A stretch of DNA of 30,059 bases from Dehalococcoidia bacterium UBA1328 (GTDB taxonomy: Bacteria > Chloroflexota > Dehalococcoidia > Lucifugimonadales > Lucifugimonadaceae): assembly GCA_002306815.1 (NCBI GenBank), contig DBTA01000035.1:2142-32200 (forward strand), written 5' to 3'. How positions within the stretch are numbered: position 1 is the first letter of the stretch; each line of letters begins with the position of its first letter. Both the position numbers and the translations under genes were made by a program. The notes beneath the pieces are model-generated. The model searched no databases. It was not told the DNA's origin and was given only the letters and a program-made list of their open reading frames with translations. Below, piece by piece: positions 1 through 7,532 of the stretch.

Positions 1-99
1 TGTCCATCTCGATGCCAAGCCCGGTTCTGTCCGCCTAGATTAGAACAGTAACCCCTATTTAAAGACAATAAACCTAAAAAAACTTGCTTAAAAACATTA

Positions 100-588
100 T
101 TAGTTTTTTCTTGTTCCAACTTCAGAATCAAGCATCAATAGCGCTGCCGAATTGTCTCCTGCAAGCCTGAATTTCTCTACAAGAAGACCTACTGCCGCTT
201 CTTCCTCTACCTGTTCTTCAACAAACCATTGGAGTAGAACTTGCGCTGCGTAGTCTTTTTCCTTGACCGACTGAGCAAAAAGCTTATTAATTTCTCCGGT
301 AATGAATTTTTCATGCTTGAATGACGTTTCAAATGCATCGAGAGGAGAATTGAAATCAGCTTCTGGCGCGTCGATCGCTAGAAACGATACTCTGGAACCT
401 CGATCTTCAATAAATTTAACGATCTTTTCAGCGTGCTCTGTTTCTTCCTCAGATTGAGCCATCATCCAGTCGGAGATACCTGGAAAGTTTTCTGACGCCA
501 TAAAAGACGCAGCTGAACGATAAAGATAAGCTGAATAAAACTCTCGATTAACTTGTTCGTTTAGTGTGTTAAGTAGTGATTGCTTCAT
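100..588 (-). CDS. ftnA: Ferritin (bacterial non-heme, FtnA type)
   Basis: Iron-storage ferritin, expected to form a 24-subunit cytosolic shell that oxidises Fe(II) and stores it as mineral. With the start used here it is 162 residues, normal for the family. Ferroxidase ligands line up with E. coli FtnA offset by one: E16 (in NREFYSAY), E49 and H52 (EEETEH), E93, Q126 and E129 (EEQVEEE). In-frame TTG, ATG and ATG codons lie further upstream (606, 603, 594), but the ATG at 588 has GGAG nine bases before it and gives the canonical MKQSLLNTLNEQVNREF beginning. The gene stands alone in an AT-rich stretch; its codons are more AT-rich than those of the following genes, so it may have a different history. 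A 10-bp inverted repeat lies about 140 bp upstream (731-759). Function is certain; the start is probable. Confidence 0.95.
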   Translation of the reverse strand: MKQSLLNTLNEQVNREFYSAYLYRSAASFMASENFPGISDWMMAQSEEETEHAEKIVKFIEDRGSRVSFLAIDAPEADFNSPLDAFETSFKHEKFITGEINKLFAQSVKEKDYAAQVLLQWFVEEQVEEEAAVGLLVEKFRLAGDNSAALLMLDSEVGTRKN

Positions 589-730
589 AACCATAATCTC
601 CATCAATTAATAATCATCTACAAAAATTTAACTTGAGAATAAGAAAGTATGACTTTCTGTATCTGACCACCAATCTACAACTGCTTCTTCATTCCGTGAA
701 GAGTGAGATTAAATTTTGGTGTCACGAACG

Positions 731-759
731 ATTTTCAATTTATTGCTTGAATTGAAAAT
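731..759. repeat. Inverted repeat upstream of ferritin
   Basis: ATTTTCAATT (731-740) and AATTGAAAAT (750-759) are perfect 10-bp arms around a 9-base spacer. The site lies in the leader or promoter region of the ferritin gene, which reads leftward from 588. It could be an operator for a dimeric metal-responsive regulator or an AT-rich hairpin. It does not match the classical Fur box that I know. Confidence 0.5.
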
Positions 760-1043
760 TTTTAGTTCAATAGCATCAAGTTAATGCATCGGAAAAATTT
801 TCAACTTTCATAAAAGATCAGGATTGTTTAAGGCATCTTTTTTCGTTTCAGAAGTTAGCACCAACTACGTAATTTGAACGACTCTCACCCCAGAATCAAT
901 AAAACATATAGGCGTCGGTGGCTATCGGCGGTGGGCGCAACGGCTGCTAACCGAAGCTGCGTCCGACTAGCCAAGCAATCACCACTATTGCTGGAATCAC
1001 GACGAATCAGGTGATGATTCTCACGTTTGAAGCACCTATTTAT

Positions 1044-1070
1044 TTGGTGCTATTGGTGCAAAATTGGTGC
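1044..1070. repeat. Three short direct repeats TTGGTGC
   Basis: TTGGTGC occurs at 1044-1050, 1053-1059 and 1064-1070, that is at 9 and 11 base steps; the last two copies are extended as ATTGGTGCAAA. The first copy forms the right arm of a 6-bp hairpin with AGCACC at 1031-1036. Near-helical spacing would suit a protein-binding array, but the function is unknown. Confidence 0.5.
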
Positions 1071-1195
1071 AAACACGCGAAAAGTCCCCACATTTATGCG
1101 AGAGCTTCTCTAGCTAAATTCCAACTGTAGTGGAAGACGAGATTCCAGCTCACGCCCCTCTCCGTGTTAGGTAAAAGGGAGGTGCGTTTTCGGCT

Positions 1196-2338
1196 CTAGC
1201 TGCCTAGACCTGCCATTTGGTAGATCTTGCCTTCGGTCTTGATTGCCGGGGCGTAGACCATTCGAGCTTTGTTCATCTCTCGAAGGTTTTCAGCGCCAAC
1301 GTAGCCCATGCAAACCTGCAGTGCACCAACGAGGTTAAGCGTTCCGTCAGTTCGTGATGACGGTCCGTAAAGAAGTTGATGCAAGCTGTACTCAGTACCC
1401 ATGTTGATTCGAGTGCCTCGGGGCAGCGAATCGTGCCAAGTTGCCATGCCCCAGTGGAACCCCTTTGCTGGAGCTTCTTCGGTCTTGGCGAACGGGCTAC
1501 CGATCATTACAGCGTTTGCGCCAGCGGCGAACGACTTACATACGTCACCACCGGTACGGATGCCACCGTCAGTGATGATAGGGATGTACTTTCCGGTTTC
1601 CTTGAAGAAGTCGTCACGAGCCGCCGCACACTCAACGGTTGCACTGACCTGAGGGATACCGATTCCGAGAACTTCCCGGCTTGTGCAAACAGAACCTGGA
1701 CCAACACCAACCATCACGCCGGCAATGCCCTGTTGCATCAGTTCCTTGGTGACCTCGTACGAAACGGTGTTACCAACAAGCACCGGTACCTTGAGGTCCT
1801 CAATCATGTCTGAGAACACGAGACCTTTCAGGCTCTTCGATGAGTGGCGTGCGGTGACTACCGTTCCTTGAACCACCACTATTTCGGCACCAGCTTCAAC
1901 AGCCAGCGGTGCCATTCGCTTTGCGGTTTGCGGCACAAAAGAAACGGCAGCTATTCCGCCGCCTTTTTTCACTTCTTCTACCTTCTTCGCAATAAGCTCT
2001 GGCTTCTGTGGTGCAGAGTAGATCTTCTGCATCAGCGCTGTGGCGTCTTCTCGATCTGCCGCAGCAATCTCTTCATATATTTCTCTGGTGTCTTCATAGC
2101 GGGTGTGTAGCCCGTCCATGTTCATCACAGCCATACCGCCGGCGTTGGTCATTTCGATTGCGAATTTCGGATCGACTACGGCGTCCATTGCCGAGGCAAT
2201 AAAGGGTATGCCGAGCTTGGTTCCGTCGAAATTCGTCGTCAGGTCAGCCATTTCGGGGTTAATCGTGATGTCACCGGGGGCAATGGCTACATCATCAAAT
2301 CCGTATGCGGGCTTCAGTTCTTTGAAGTTACGTGGCAC
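1196..2338 (-). CDS. guaB3: GuaB3-family IMP dehydrogenase-related protein
   Basis: TIM-barrel enzyme of the IMP dehydrogenase/GMP reductase superfamily, acting on purine nucleotides in the cytosol. It has 380 residues with no CBS-domain insertion, the architecture of the GuaB3 group of actinobacteria and cyanobacteria. The catalytic loop GVGPGSVCTSREVLG carries the expected nucleophile Cys218, followed by the phosphate-binding DGGIR (257-261) and the second phosphate loop GANAVMIGSPFA. The start is GTG at 2338; GAGGAG lies eight bases before it. There is no close same-strand partner; the upstream neighbour is divergent. Cyanobacterial GuaB3 has been reported to have IMP dehydrogenase activity, so this may be a real route to XMP, but a GMP reductase-like role cannot be excluded from sequence alone. 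Confidence 0.9.
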   Translation of the reverse strand: MPRNFKELKPAYGFDDVAIAPGDITINPEMADLTTNFDGTKLGIPFIASAMDAVVDPKFAIEMTNAGGMAVMNMDGLHTRYEDTREIYEEIAAADREDATALMQKIYSAPQKPELIAKKVEEVKKGGGIAAVSFVPQTAKRMAPLAVEAGAEIVVVQGTVVTARHSSKSLKGLVFSDMIEDLKVPVLVGNTVSYEVTKELMQQGIAGVMVGVGPGSVCTSREVLGIGIPQVSATVECAAARDDFFKETGKYIPIITDGGIRTGGDVCKSFAAGANAVMIGSPFAKTEEAPAKGFHWGMATWHDSLPRGTRINMGTEYSLHQLLYGPSSRTDGTLNLVGALQVCMGYVGAENLREMNKARMVYAPAIKTEGKIYQMAGLGS

Positions 2339-2612
2339 CTTCTGAACTCCTCATATCGGTTACAAGCCGAATTTACTTTTTCCTACTTTTAAATTGGCCT
2401 TCCGGCACGTCTGTGTCCGGAGGTGATTACGAATTTCGCCGCAGGTAAATTCAGATTCAGTATACGCCCACGTTTCGCGGTTAGTACACTTTGAAGTTAA
2501 CGGTGAGTTAATACCCGGATATTCTCCTCAATTGCTGTGCTAGTCTGAATGGTGCACCCGGGCCTAATTCACCGAATTATCCCGTCACGAATGGTGTTGA
2601 AATATAGCAAAT

Positions 2613-3587
2613 TTGAACTACTCCGGTTCCATAACAGATGTCGTTGGTATCACGGTCGGTCACCACACCGACCTAGTGAACGGAACCGGTTGCACGGCGA
2701 TTCTTTCAAAAAACAATGCGGTCGGTGGGATCGACGTTCGCGGCGCTGCACCGGGAAGCAGGGATACAGAGCTTCTTGACCCTGTAGCGGGAGCGCAGTG
2801 GATCAACGCAATAAATCTCACGGGCGGGAGCGTTTTCGGTCTCGATTCTTCTGGAGGGGTGATTCGATATCTAGAAGAGGAAGGTGTCGGTATCAAGATG
2901 GGGCGGATCACTATCCCCCTCGTTTCTGCTGCCGTGATCTTCGATCTTGGCTTCATCAACCACAAAGTTCGTCCAGTTATTGAAGATGGATACAACGCAG
3001 CGAAATCTGCAAGCCCAGAATTCGAAACTGGATCCGTCGGTGCTGGTACCGGCGCTACTGCTGCGAAATTGCTCGGGCAACCAGCTTCCATCAAGGGTGG
3101 GATCGGAACCGCATCCGTGAAGGTTCACGGTGGAGCGACTGTTGGAGCATTGATAGTTGTAAACGCTATCGGTGATGTGATTGATCCTGACACAGGAGAG
3201 ATTGCTGCAGGTCCTCAGACCGAAAACGGTTTTGCCAACTCCGTCGATTTGATGCTCAATACACCACCGAAAGAACGCGGTTTCTTTCGTAATACGACTA
3301 TCGGAGTTGTCGCCACTGATGCTCCTCTCGACAAGATTGGTGCGACACGATTGGCAATGGCAGGGCAAGACGGCGTAGCACTTGCCATCAGACCAGCACA
3401 CACCGCGAACGATGGCGACACGATATTTGGTCTTTCAACAGGGACGCATCCTGATCGCGTTCCAGGCGATGTACTTCACGCCGCCGCTCTTAAAGCTGTT
3501 TCCGGTGCGATTTTGAACGCCATTCAATCTGCTGAAAGCCTTGGCGGAGTATTGTCGGCGCAAGAAGCCAAGGCGAAATTCTCATGA
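2613..3587 (+). CDS. P1-family (S58) N-terminal-nucleophile peptidase, DmpA/NylC-like
   Basis: Member of the DmpA/BapA/NylC family, which matures by self-cleavage into two chains and hydrolyses peptides or amides, including N-terminal beta-amino acids (BapA, DmpA) and nylon oligomers (NylC). The 324-residue protein opens with GSITDVVGITVGHHTD, typical for the family, has the GAGTGATAAK region (143-152), and the segment FFRNTTIGVVATDAPLD (224-240). Asn227-Thr228 matches the NylC cleavage site (Asn-Thr) rather than the Gly-Ser of DmpA. The start is taken as TTG at 2613 because an in-frame stop lies at 2598-2600 and the family N-terminus begins here; no good ribosome site is visible. It overlaps the next gene by four bases (ATGA), so the two are translationally coupled. 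The context with pantothenate genes suggests release of beta-alanine, which is inference. Confidence 0.88.
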   Translation: MNYSGSITDVVGITVGHHTDLVNGTGCTAILSKNNAVGGIDVRGAAPGSRDTELLDPVAGAQWINAINLTGGSVFGLDSSGGVIRYLEEEGVGIKMGRITIPLVSAAVIFDLGFINHKVRPVIEDGYNAAKSASPEFETGSVGAGTGATAAKLLGQPASIKGGIGTASVKVHGGATVGALIVVNAIGDVIDPDTGEIAAGPQTENGFANSVDLMLNTPPKERGFFRNTTIGVVATDAPLDKIGATRLAMAGQDGVALAIRPAHTANDGDTIFGLSTGTHPDRVPGDVLHAAALKAVSGAILNAIQSAESLGGVLSAQEAKAKFS

Positions 3588-4480
3588 GCCCACTGCCAGA
3601 ACTGAACAAGCAGTCCACAATCGCCATTCTTGCTGCAGGTCGATTGGGATCGAGTCTTGCCATTGCGCTCACCAACGCCGGTTACAACGTCGCTGCGGTC
3701 ACTTCGAGAAGGGCAGACCATCGAAAGTGGCTTGCTGGCCAATTACCGGATTCGGTAATCGTCGATAACCTTCAAACTGCCTCGAACGTAGCGAATATCG
3801 TCTTCATTACCGGCACGGATGCCGCTGTTGAAGAAATTTGCAACCAAGTGGAGTGGCGCTCACATCAGGCAGTGGTTCACTGCGCTGGAGTGCTGCCTGT
3901 TTCCGCACTACATAGTGCATCAGATTCCGGTGCAGCGATTGCCGGATTTCATCCACTACAAACTTTTCCAAGAAACGAATCGCACGACCGACTTGCTGAC
4001 GTTTCGTTCGCGACTGAAGCGTCGAATCGTGATCTGTACAAATGGCTCGAAGCCCTGGCAACCGATCTCGGTGGCTCGACGTTTCCTATCGAACCATCTC
4101 AACGAGCCGCCTATCACGCGTCTGGCGTAATGGCATGCGGCATGGTCGCCGGATGGATAGGTGTTGCTGCGGAAATGTGGCAGGTGTTGGGGATTAATCG
4201 TGAAGAAGCTTTGAAACGATTGATTCCACTGATGCGAGCCACGATTGATGCTCTCGATGAGAGCGGACTCCCGAATGCGATGACCGGCCCGTTCGTACGT
4301 GGTGATGTCGACACAATCGCCGCGCATCACGCCGCTGCACAGTCGAAATCGAAAGAAACCGGAACTGCCTACGCTGCGCTGGCGCTTGCTTCATTGCACA
4401 TTGCGAAAGAGCAAGGCGGGTTATCCGATTCGGCATTTCAACGGATCCAATCGTTACTTTCGAACGAAAATCAAACTTAA
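3584..4480 (+). CDS. Rossmann/DUF2520 oxidoreductase, candidate PanG-type ketopantoate reductase
   Basis: 298-residue protein of the Rossmann-like plus DUF2520 family. The N-terminal nucleotide-binding loop is IAILAAGRLGSSLA (13-26), a variant of GxGxxG in which the second position is Ala. Family landmarks follow: VVHCAGVLP (97-105), GFHPLQTF (121-128), AAYHASGVMACG (175-186) and TGPFVRGDVDTIAAH (234-248). It overlaps the upstream peptidase by four bases and lies 100 bp before panB. PanG of Francisella, a ketopantoate reductase unrelated in sequence to PanE, is to my knowledge of this family. Together with panB and panC this supports reduction of ketopantoate to pantoate using NAD(P)H. No panE-like gene is seen in the window. 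The family call is secure; the reaction is inferred from context. Confidence 0.8.
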   Translation: MSPLPELNKQSTIAILAAGRLGSSLAIALTNAGYNVAAVTSRRADHRKWLAGQLPDSVIVDNLQTASNVANIVFITGTDAAVEEICNQVEWRSHQAVVHCAGVLPVSALHSASDSGAAIAGFHPLQTFPRNESHDRLADVSFATEASNRDLYKWLEALATDLGGSTFPIEPSQRAAYHASGVMACGMVAGWIGVAAEMWQVLGINREEALKRLIPLMRATIDALDESGLPNAMTGPFVRGDVDTIAAHHAAAQSKSKETGTAYAALALASLHIAKEQGGLSDSAFQRIQSLLSNENQT

Positions 4481-4502
4481 CACGCCCATAATGTTTCAAA
4501 AA

Positions 4503-4519
4503 TAGGTCATAATGACCTA
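4503..4519. promoter_or_regulatory. Perfect palindrome upstream of panB
   Basis: TAGGTCATAATGACCTA is an exact palindrome with 8-base arms around a single central A. It lies 22 bp after the DUF2520 gene and 61 bp before the panB start, inside a 100-bp gap where a panB promoter would sit. The form suits an operator for a homodimeric regulator. It lacks a T-run, so it does not look like an intrinsic terminator. The cognate regulator is unknown. Confidence 0.5.
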
Positions 4520-4580
4520 AAGCAAGTGAACTAAGGCCTGGCGGCTAGCAAGTGGCAGTCGACCGGGGCGGAGGTACACA

Positions 4581-5429
4581 ATGGAAGTACGACGAATCAC
4601 CACATATAAGATTCAGCAGATGAAGCTGCGAGGCGAGCCGATCCCAATGGTGACGGCATACGACTACACGGCAGCCCGCATTGTCGATGCGGCGGGGATC
4701 CCAATGATCCTTGTTGGCGACAGCATGGGACATGTTGTTCTTGGACACGACTCAACAATTCCGGTTACCGTCGACGATATCGTCACCGCTTCAGCAGCGG
4801 TCGTGCGTGGCACAACTAATCCGCTCATCGTCGCTGATATGCCGTTCCTCAGCTACCAGATCGACGCAGAAACTGCGCTCCGAAACGCAGCTCGTCTAAT
4901 TCAGGAAGGTGGCGCTCAGGCGGTAAAACTTGAAGGTGGAAAGACTGTTGCGCCAATAGTGCGTCGATTGGCGGAAGCCGGTCTTGCAGTGATGGGGCAT
5001 ATTGGTCTCACTCCACAGCATGTAAACCAACTTGGTGGGTACCGAGTACAAGGCAAAACTGAATCTTCGGCAAACCGCGTCCTTGAAGATGCGCTTGCAC
5101 TGCAGGAAGCGGGTGCCTTTGCCGTTGTGCTCGAGTTGATCCCCGTCGAACTGGCAAAGAAGATCACTGAGACTCTCGACATTCCAACCATTGGAATCGG
5201 TGCGGGAGTTCACTGTGACGGTCAGGTCCAGGTTTTTCACGACATGCTGGGCTTGGATCCCGACTTCCGACCGCGACACTCAGGTAGGTACGCTGATCTC
5301 GCGCCGGTGATCAAAGACGCTCTCGTTCGCTACGGCGATGACGTGCGGGAAGGGACGTTCCCAACGGACGCTCAGTCGTTCTACTCCGACGAGTCACGCG
5401 TTCGCGAGAGTTCCAGGACTACCGACTAA
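4581..5429 (+). CDS. panB: 3-methyl-2-oxobutanoate hydroxymethyltransferase
   Basis: First committed enzyme of pantothenate synthesis: transfers the one-carbon unit of methylene-tetrahydrofolate to 2-oxoisovalerate, giving ketopantoate. 282 residues. Conserved elements are MVTAYDYTAA (23-32), VGDSMGHVVLGH (45-56), ADMPFLSYQ (85-93) and KLEGG (116-120). D47, D86 and E118 match the metal and substrate ligands, and E185 in VVLELIPVELA matches the catalytic Glu. The start ATG has GGAGG six bases upstream. The C-terminus (from about 268) is a short serine/arginine-rich extension beyond the usual end. It follows the DUF2520 gene and precedes panC by about 190 bp. Function is certain from motifs. 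Confidence 0.97.
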   Translation: MEVRRITTYKIQQMKLRGEPIPMVTAYDYTAARIVDAAGIPMILVGDSMGHVVLGHDSTIPVTVDDIVTASAAVVRGTTNPLIVADMPFLSYQIDAETALRNAARLIQEGGAQAVKLEGGKTVAPIVRRLAEAGLAVMGHIGLTPQHVNQLGGYRVQGKTESSANRVLEDALALQEAGAFAVVLELIPVELAKKITETLDIPTIGIGAGVHCDGQVQVFHDMLGLDPDFRPRHSGRYADLAPVIKDALVRYGDDVREGTFPTDAQSFYSDESRVRESSRTTD

Positions 5430-5583
5430 CTCTTCGATACCTACACTTGCCTTGGCAACCATTTTCGATCATCACACAGTTCGTCGCTCCTCCCCGAGGC
5501 AGAAGGCTAGGTTGAGGTGCAAGCGTTCTGTGATCTTGAACCCATCGAATTCAGTGAATCACCATTAAGCCCTCATCCCATCC

Positions 5584-5613
5584 CTCTCCCGGCGGGAAAG
5601 GCGGGACGTCCCG
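5584..5613. repeat. GC-rich hairpin and palindrome just upstream of panC
   Basis: CTCTCCC (5584-5590) pairs with GGGAAAG (5594-5600), with one wobble or mismatch, over a 3-base loop; directly after it CGGGACGTCCCG (5602-5613) is a perfect 12-bp palindrome. The pair ends 9 bases before the panC ATG, where a Shine-Dalgarno sequence would be expected and none is seen. The preceding CCCTCATCCCATCCCTC looks like a dispersed intergenic repeat unit. It could be a repeat remnant or an RNA structure affecting panC translation. Confidence 0.5.
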
Positions 5614-5622
5614 AGCACTGCG

Positions 5623-6459
5623 ATGCAGGTAATTCGCACAGTTGAAAAGATGAAGCGCGTTCGATCCGGACTTTCTCGTTCGGTAGGACTAGTTGCCACT
5701 CTTGGCGGGATTCACGTTGGCCACACCACCCACATGGACGTCATTCGACCGCAGTGTGACACGTTGATCGGATCGCTTTTCCTCAACCCAACGCAGTTCG
5801 GAGAAAACGAGGATTTGTCGAGTTACCCGGCGATCGAAGACGTTGATCTGCGCGAGTTCGAGAAACACGGTGCCGATATTGTGTTTGCACCTCCAGTTGC
5901 CGAGGTTTATCCGAAGGATGGCTCAGTTCCGGTTGTGGATCCGGGACCAGTAGCTAATGTGTTGGAAGGACTGCACCGACCCGGTCACTTTGAGGGCGTC
6001 GCAACAGTTGTCGCTCGACTGTTTTCCATAATCGAGCCACACAAGGCGACTTTCGGTGAGAAGGACGCTCAGCAGTTACGGATTATTCGCCACGTTGTCG
6101 ATTCTCTGGGTATAGATATTGAGCTAATTCCAATCCCGATCGTTCGAGAATCCGATGGTCTTGCCGTAAGCAGTCGCAATGCGTATTTGTCGTCTGACGA
6201 GCTTAGCGCGGCAGTGGTGCTGTTCAAGGCGTTGATGGCTGCCGCTGAACGATTTTCTTCTGGTGAACGATCTGGAGATGTTCTCCGAAACACAATGCTC
6301 GCCGTGTTTGAGGATGAACCTCTGGCGAATGTTGAGTACGCCTCGGTTGCCGATGTAGATACGTTTCTTGAACTGGACGAAGTATTCGATACAGCGCGGG
6401 CGCTGGTCGCCGTTCGTATTGGCCCTGCCAGGCTCATAGACAATATGCTGTTGGCGTAG
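5623..6459 (+). CDS. panC: Pantothenate synthetase (pantoate-beta-alanine ligase)
   Basis: Condenses pantoate with beta-alanine at the expense of ATP to give pantothenate. 278 residues, normal length. The nucleotide-binding HxGH motif is HVGH (31-34); LFLNPTQFGENEDLSSYP (52-69), FGEKDAQQL (144-152) and the KMSKS-equivalent loop ending SSRN (183-186) are all present. The usual PTMGALHxGH signature is changed to ATLGGIHVGH: the Pro and Met that contact ATP in characterised enzymes are Ala and Leu. The start ATG at 5623 gives the standard N-terminus, but a GC-rich palindrome rather than a ribosome site precedes it. It completes the PanB/DUF2520/PanC set. No panD (aspartate decarboxylase) is present in the window. 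Confidence 0.96.
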   Translation: MQVIRTVEKMKRVRSGLSRSVGLVATLGGIHVGHTTHMDVIRPQCDTLIGSLFLNPTQFGENEDLSSYPAIEDVDLREFEKHGADIVFAPPVAEVYPKDGSVPVVDPGPVANVLEGLHRPGHFEGVATVVARLFSIIEPHKATFGEKDAQQLRIIRHVVDSLGIDIELIPIPIVRESDGLAVSSRNAYLSSDELSAAVVLFKALMAAAERFSSGERSGDVLRNTMLAVFEDEPLANVEYASVADVDTFLELDEVFDTARALVAVRIGPARLIDNMLLA

Positions 6460-6666
6460 GTCGCCAGAGACTCAACGTCAGTTCGTTTCATTCGACCATC
6501 TCAACACTGGCCCCGCCGGAGACCGTCCGAGCGCGCCCCCACCACCACAGATCCCTCGTTCCATAGGGAATTCAGTCAGCGCCACGCCTATAACTCGCGA
6601 AAATCCTGGTCGTCAAACCTCAAATGATGCGCCCATTGTTGCGGGGTTAGGTCTAGGATTTGATGA

Positions 6667-7446
6667 ATGAACATTCTCGTAACAAATGATGATGGCTTCG
6701 ATAATCCCGGCATTTGGGCTCTAGTCCGTGCCGTGAAAGATCTGGGCGACGCCACAGTCGTTGCGCCTGCAAATAATCAGTCTGGCGTGGGTACTGCGCT
6801 TTCACTTCGCCGTTCAGTGCATATCAACAGCGCACCAAGCAAAGTAGACGGTGTGTCGTGCTACGCCGTCGGCGGTACGCCAGCCGACTCGGTCATTATC
6901 GGTATCGAACACGTTCTTCTTGGCGAAGTTGACCTAGTAGTCTCCGGTGTCAACCCTGGATTCAACACGAGCCGTAACGTGTTCATCTCTGGGACGATGG
7001 GCGCGGCGATACAGGCCGCTGGCAAAGGAGTTACCGCGGCAGCGTTCTCAATGGGATTAGGCGGTGACCTCGAAGATCCGATTGCCTCAAAAATGATCAC
7101 CACAGTCACAACTGAGCTTCTTAGTGAAGAAACACCAACGGGATCTCTCTTCAACGTTAACTTTCCAGACACCGCAGGCAGCGAGTATCTTGGGGCAGAA
7201 GGAGCGTTTCCTCAGCCGACCGAGTTCATGAGCAAACTGAAAGCGCACAGTGATGGCGGCTACGAAATCTTCTCGGGTTTGTGGATCAACATTCTCGGTG
7301 ATACTCCAACGCCCGGATCAGATATTGAGGTGTTGAGTCGTAACAAGGTCGCTATTTCTGCCCTTGATGGAATGACCATGGTGCACCAGCCGCAAAATCC
7401 CACTTTGGGTCGAATCCTTGCCTCGGTGAACGGCTTCGTAGGTTGA
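6667..7446 (+). CDS. surE: 5'/3'-nucleotidase SurE
   Basis: Metal-dependent nucleotide phosphatase that dephosphorylates 5'- and 3'-nucleoside monophosphates; cytosolic, linked to stationary-phase survival. 259 residues. The metal ligands D8 and D9 (NILVTNDDG), S39 (in ANNQSG) and N96 (SGVNPGFN) match the known SurE site, and FISGTMGAAIQA (106-117) is the family's dimer/phosphate loop. The usual D-R-N-x-S-G is changed to A-N-N-Q-S-G. The start ATG has AGGA eight bases upstream; an overlapping ATG at 6663 is out of frame. It lies about 200 bp after panC and probably has its own promoter. Confidence 0.95.
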   Translation: MNILVTNDDGFDNPGIWALVRAVKDLGDATVVAPANNQSGVGTALSLRRSVHINSAPSKVDGVSCYAVGGTPADSVIIGIEHVLLGEVDLVVSGVNPGFNTSRNVFISGTMGAAIQAAGKGVTAAAFSMGLGGDLEDPIASKMITTVTTELLSEETPTGSLFNVNFPDTAGSEYLGAEGAFPQPTEFMSKLKAHSDGGYEIFSGLWINILGDTPTPGSDIEVLSRNKVAISALDGMTMVHQPQNPTLGRILASVNGFVG

Positions 7447-7532
7447 CGGATAGCCTGTTCGTATTCAGAATCTCGCCAGATATCCGTCGGTTCCACGCAC
7501 AATCATCAGCCGACCGGTGAGAGGAAATCACA

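Larger units (their letters stand above)
589..1195. other. Gene-free AT-rich region between ferritin and guaB3
   Basis: About 600 bp without a convincing gene. It holds the ferritin promoter region with the inverted repeat at 731-759, a small hairpin (AGCACC 1031-1036 with GGTGCT 1046-1051) leading into three TTGGTGC copies at 1044-1070, and an imperfect GC-rich inverted repeat near 1155-1190 just past the guaB3 stop codon, which could be a weak terminator for guaB3. On the minus strand a 17-codon hydrophobic reading frame (947-1000) is the only coding-like trace and is too short to call. Confidence 0.6.

Noticed and set aside
2..43. Possible C-terminal end of a plus-strand gene at the left edge
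   Set aside because: Only 13 codons (ending KPGSVRLD) are visible; too short to distinguish from chance.
947..1000. 17-codon hydrophobic frame on the minus strand (VIPAIVVIAWLVG)
   Set aside because: Too short, no ribosome site; could be a degraded membrane peptide or chance.
1376..1813. Several long plus-strand frames within guaB3
   Set aside because: They lie antisense to a clearly conserved enzyme and have no family features.
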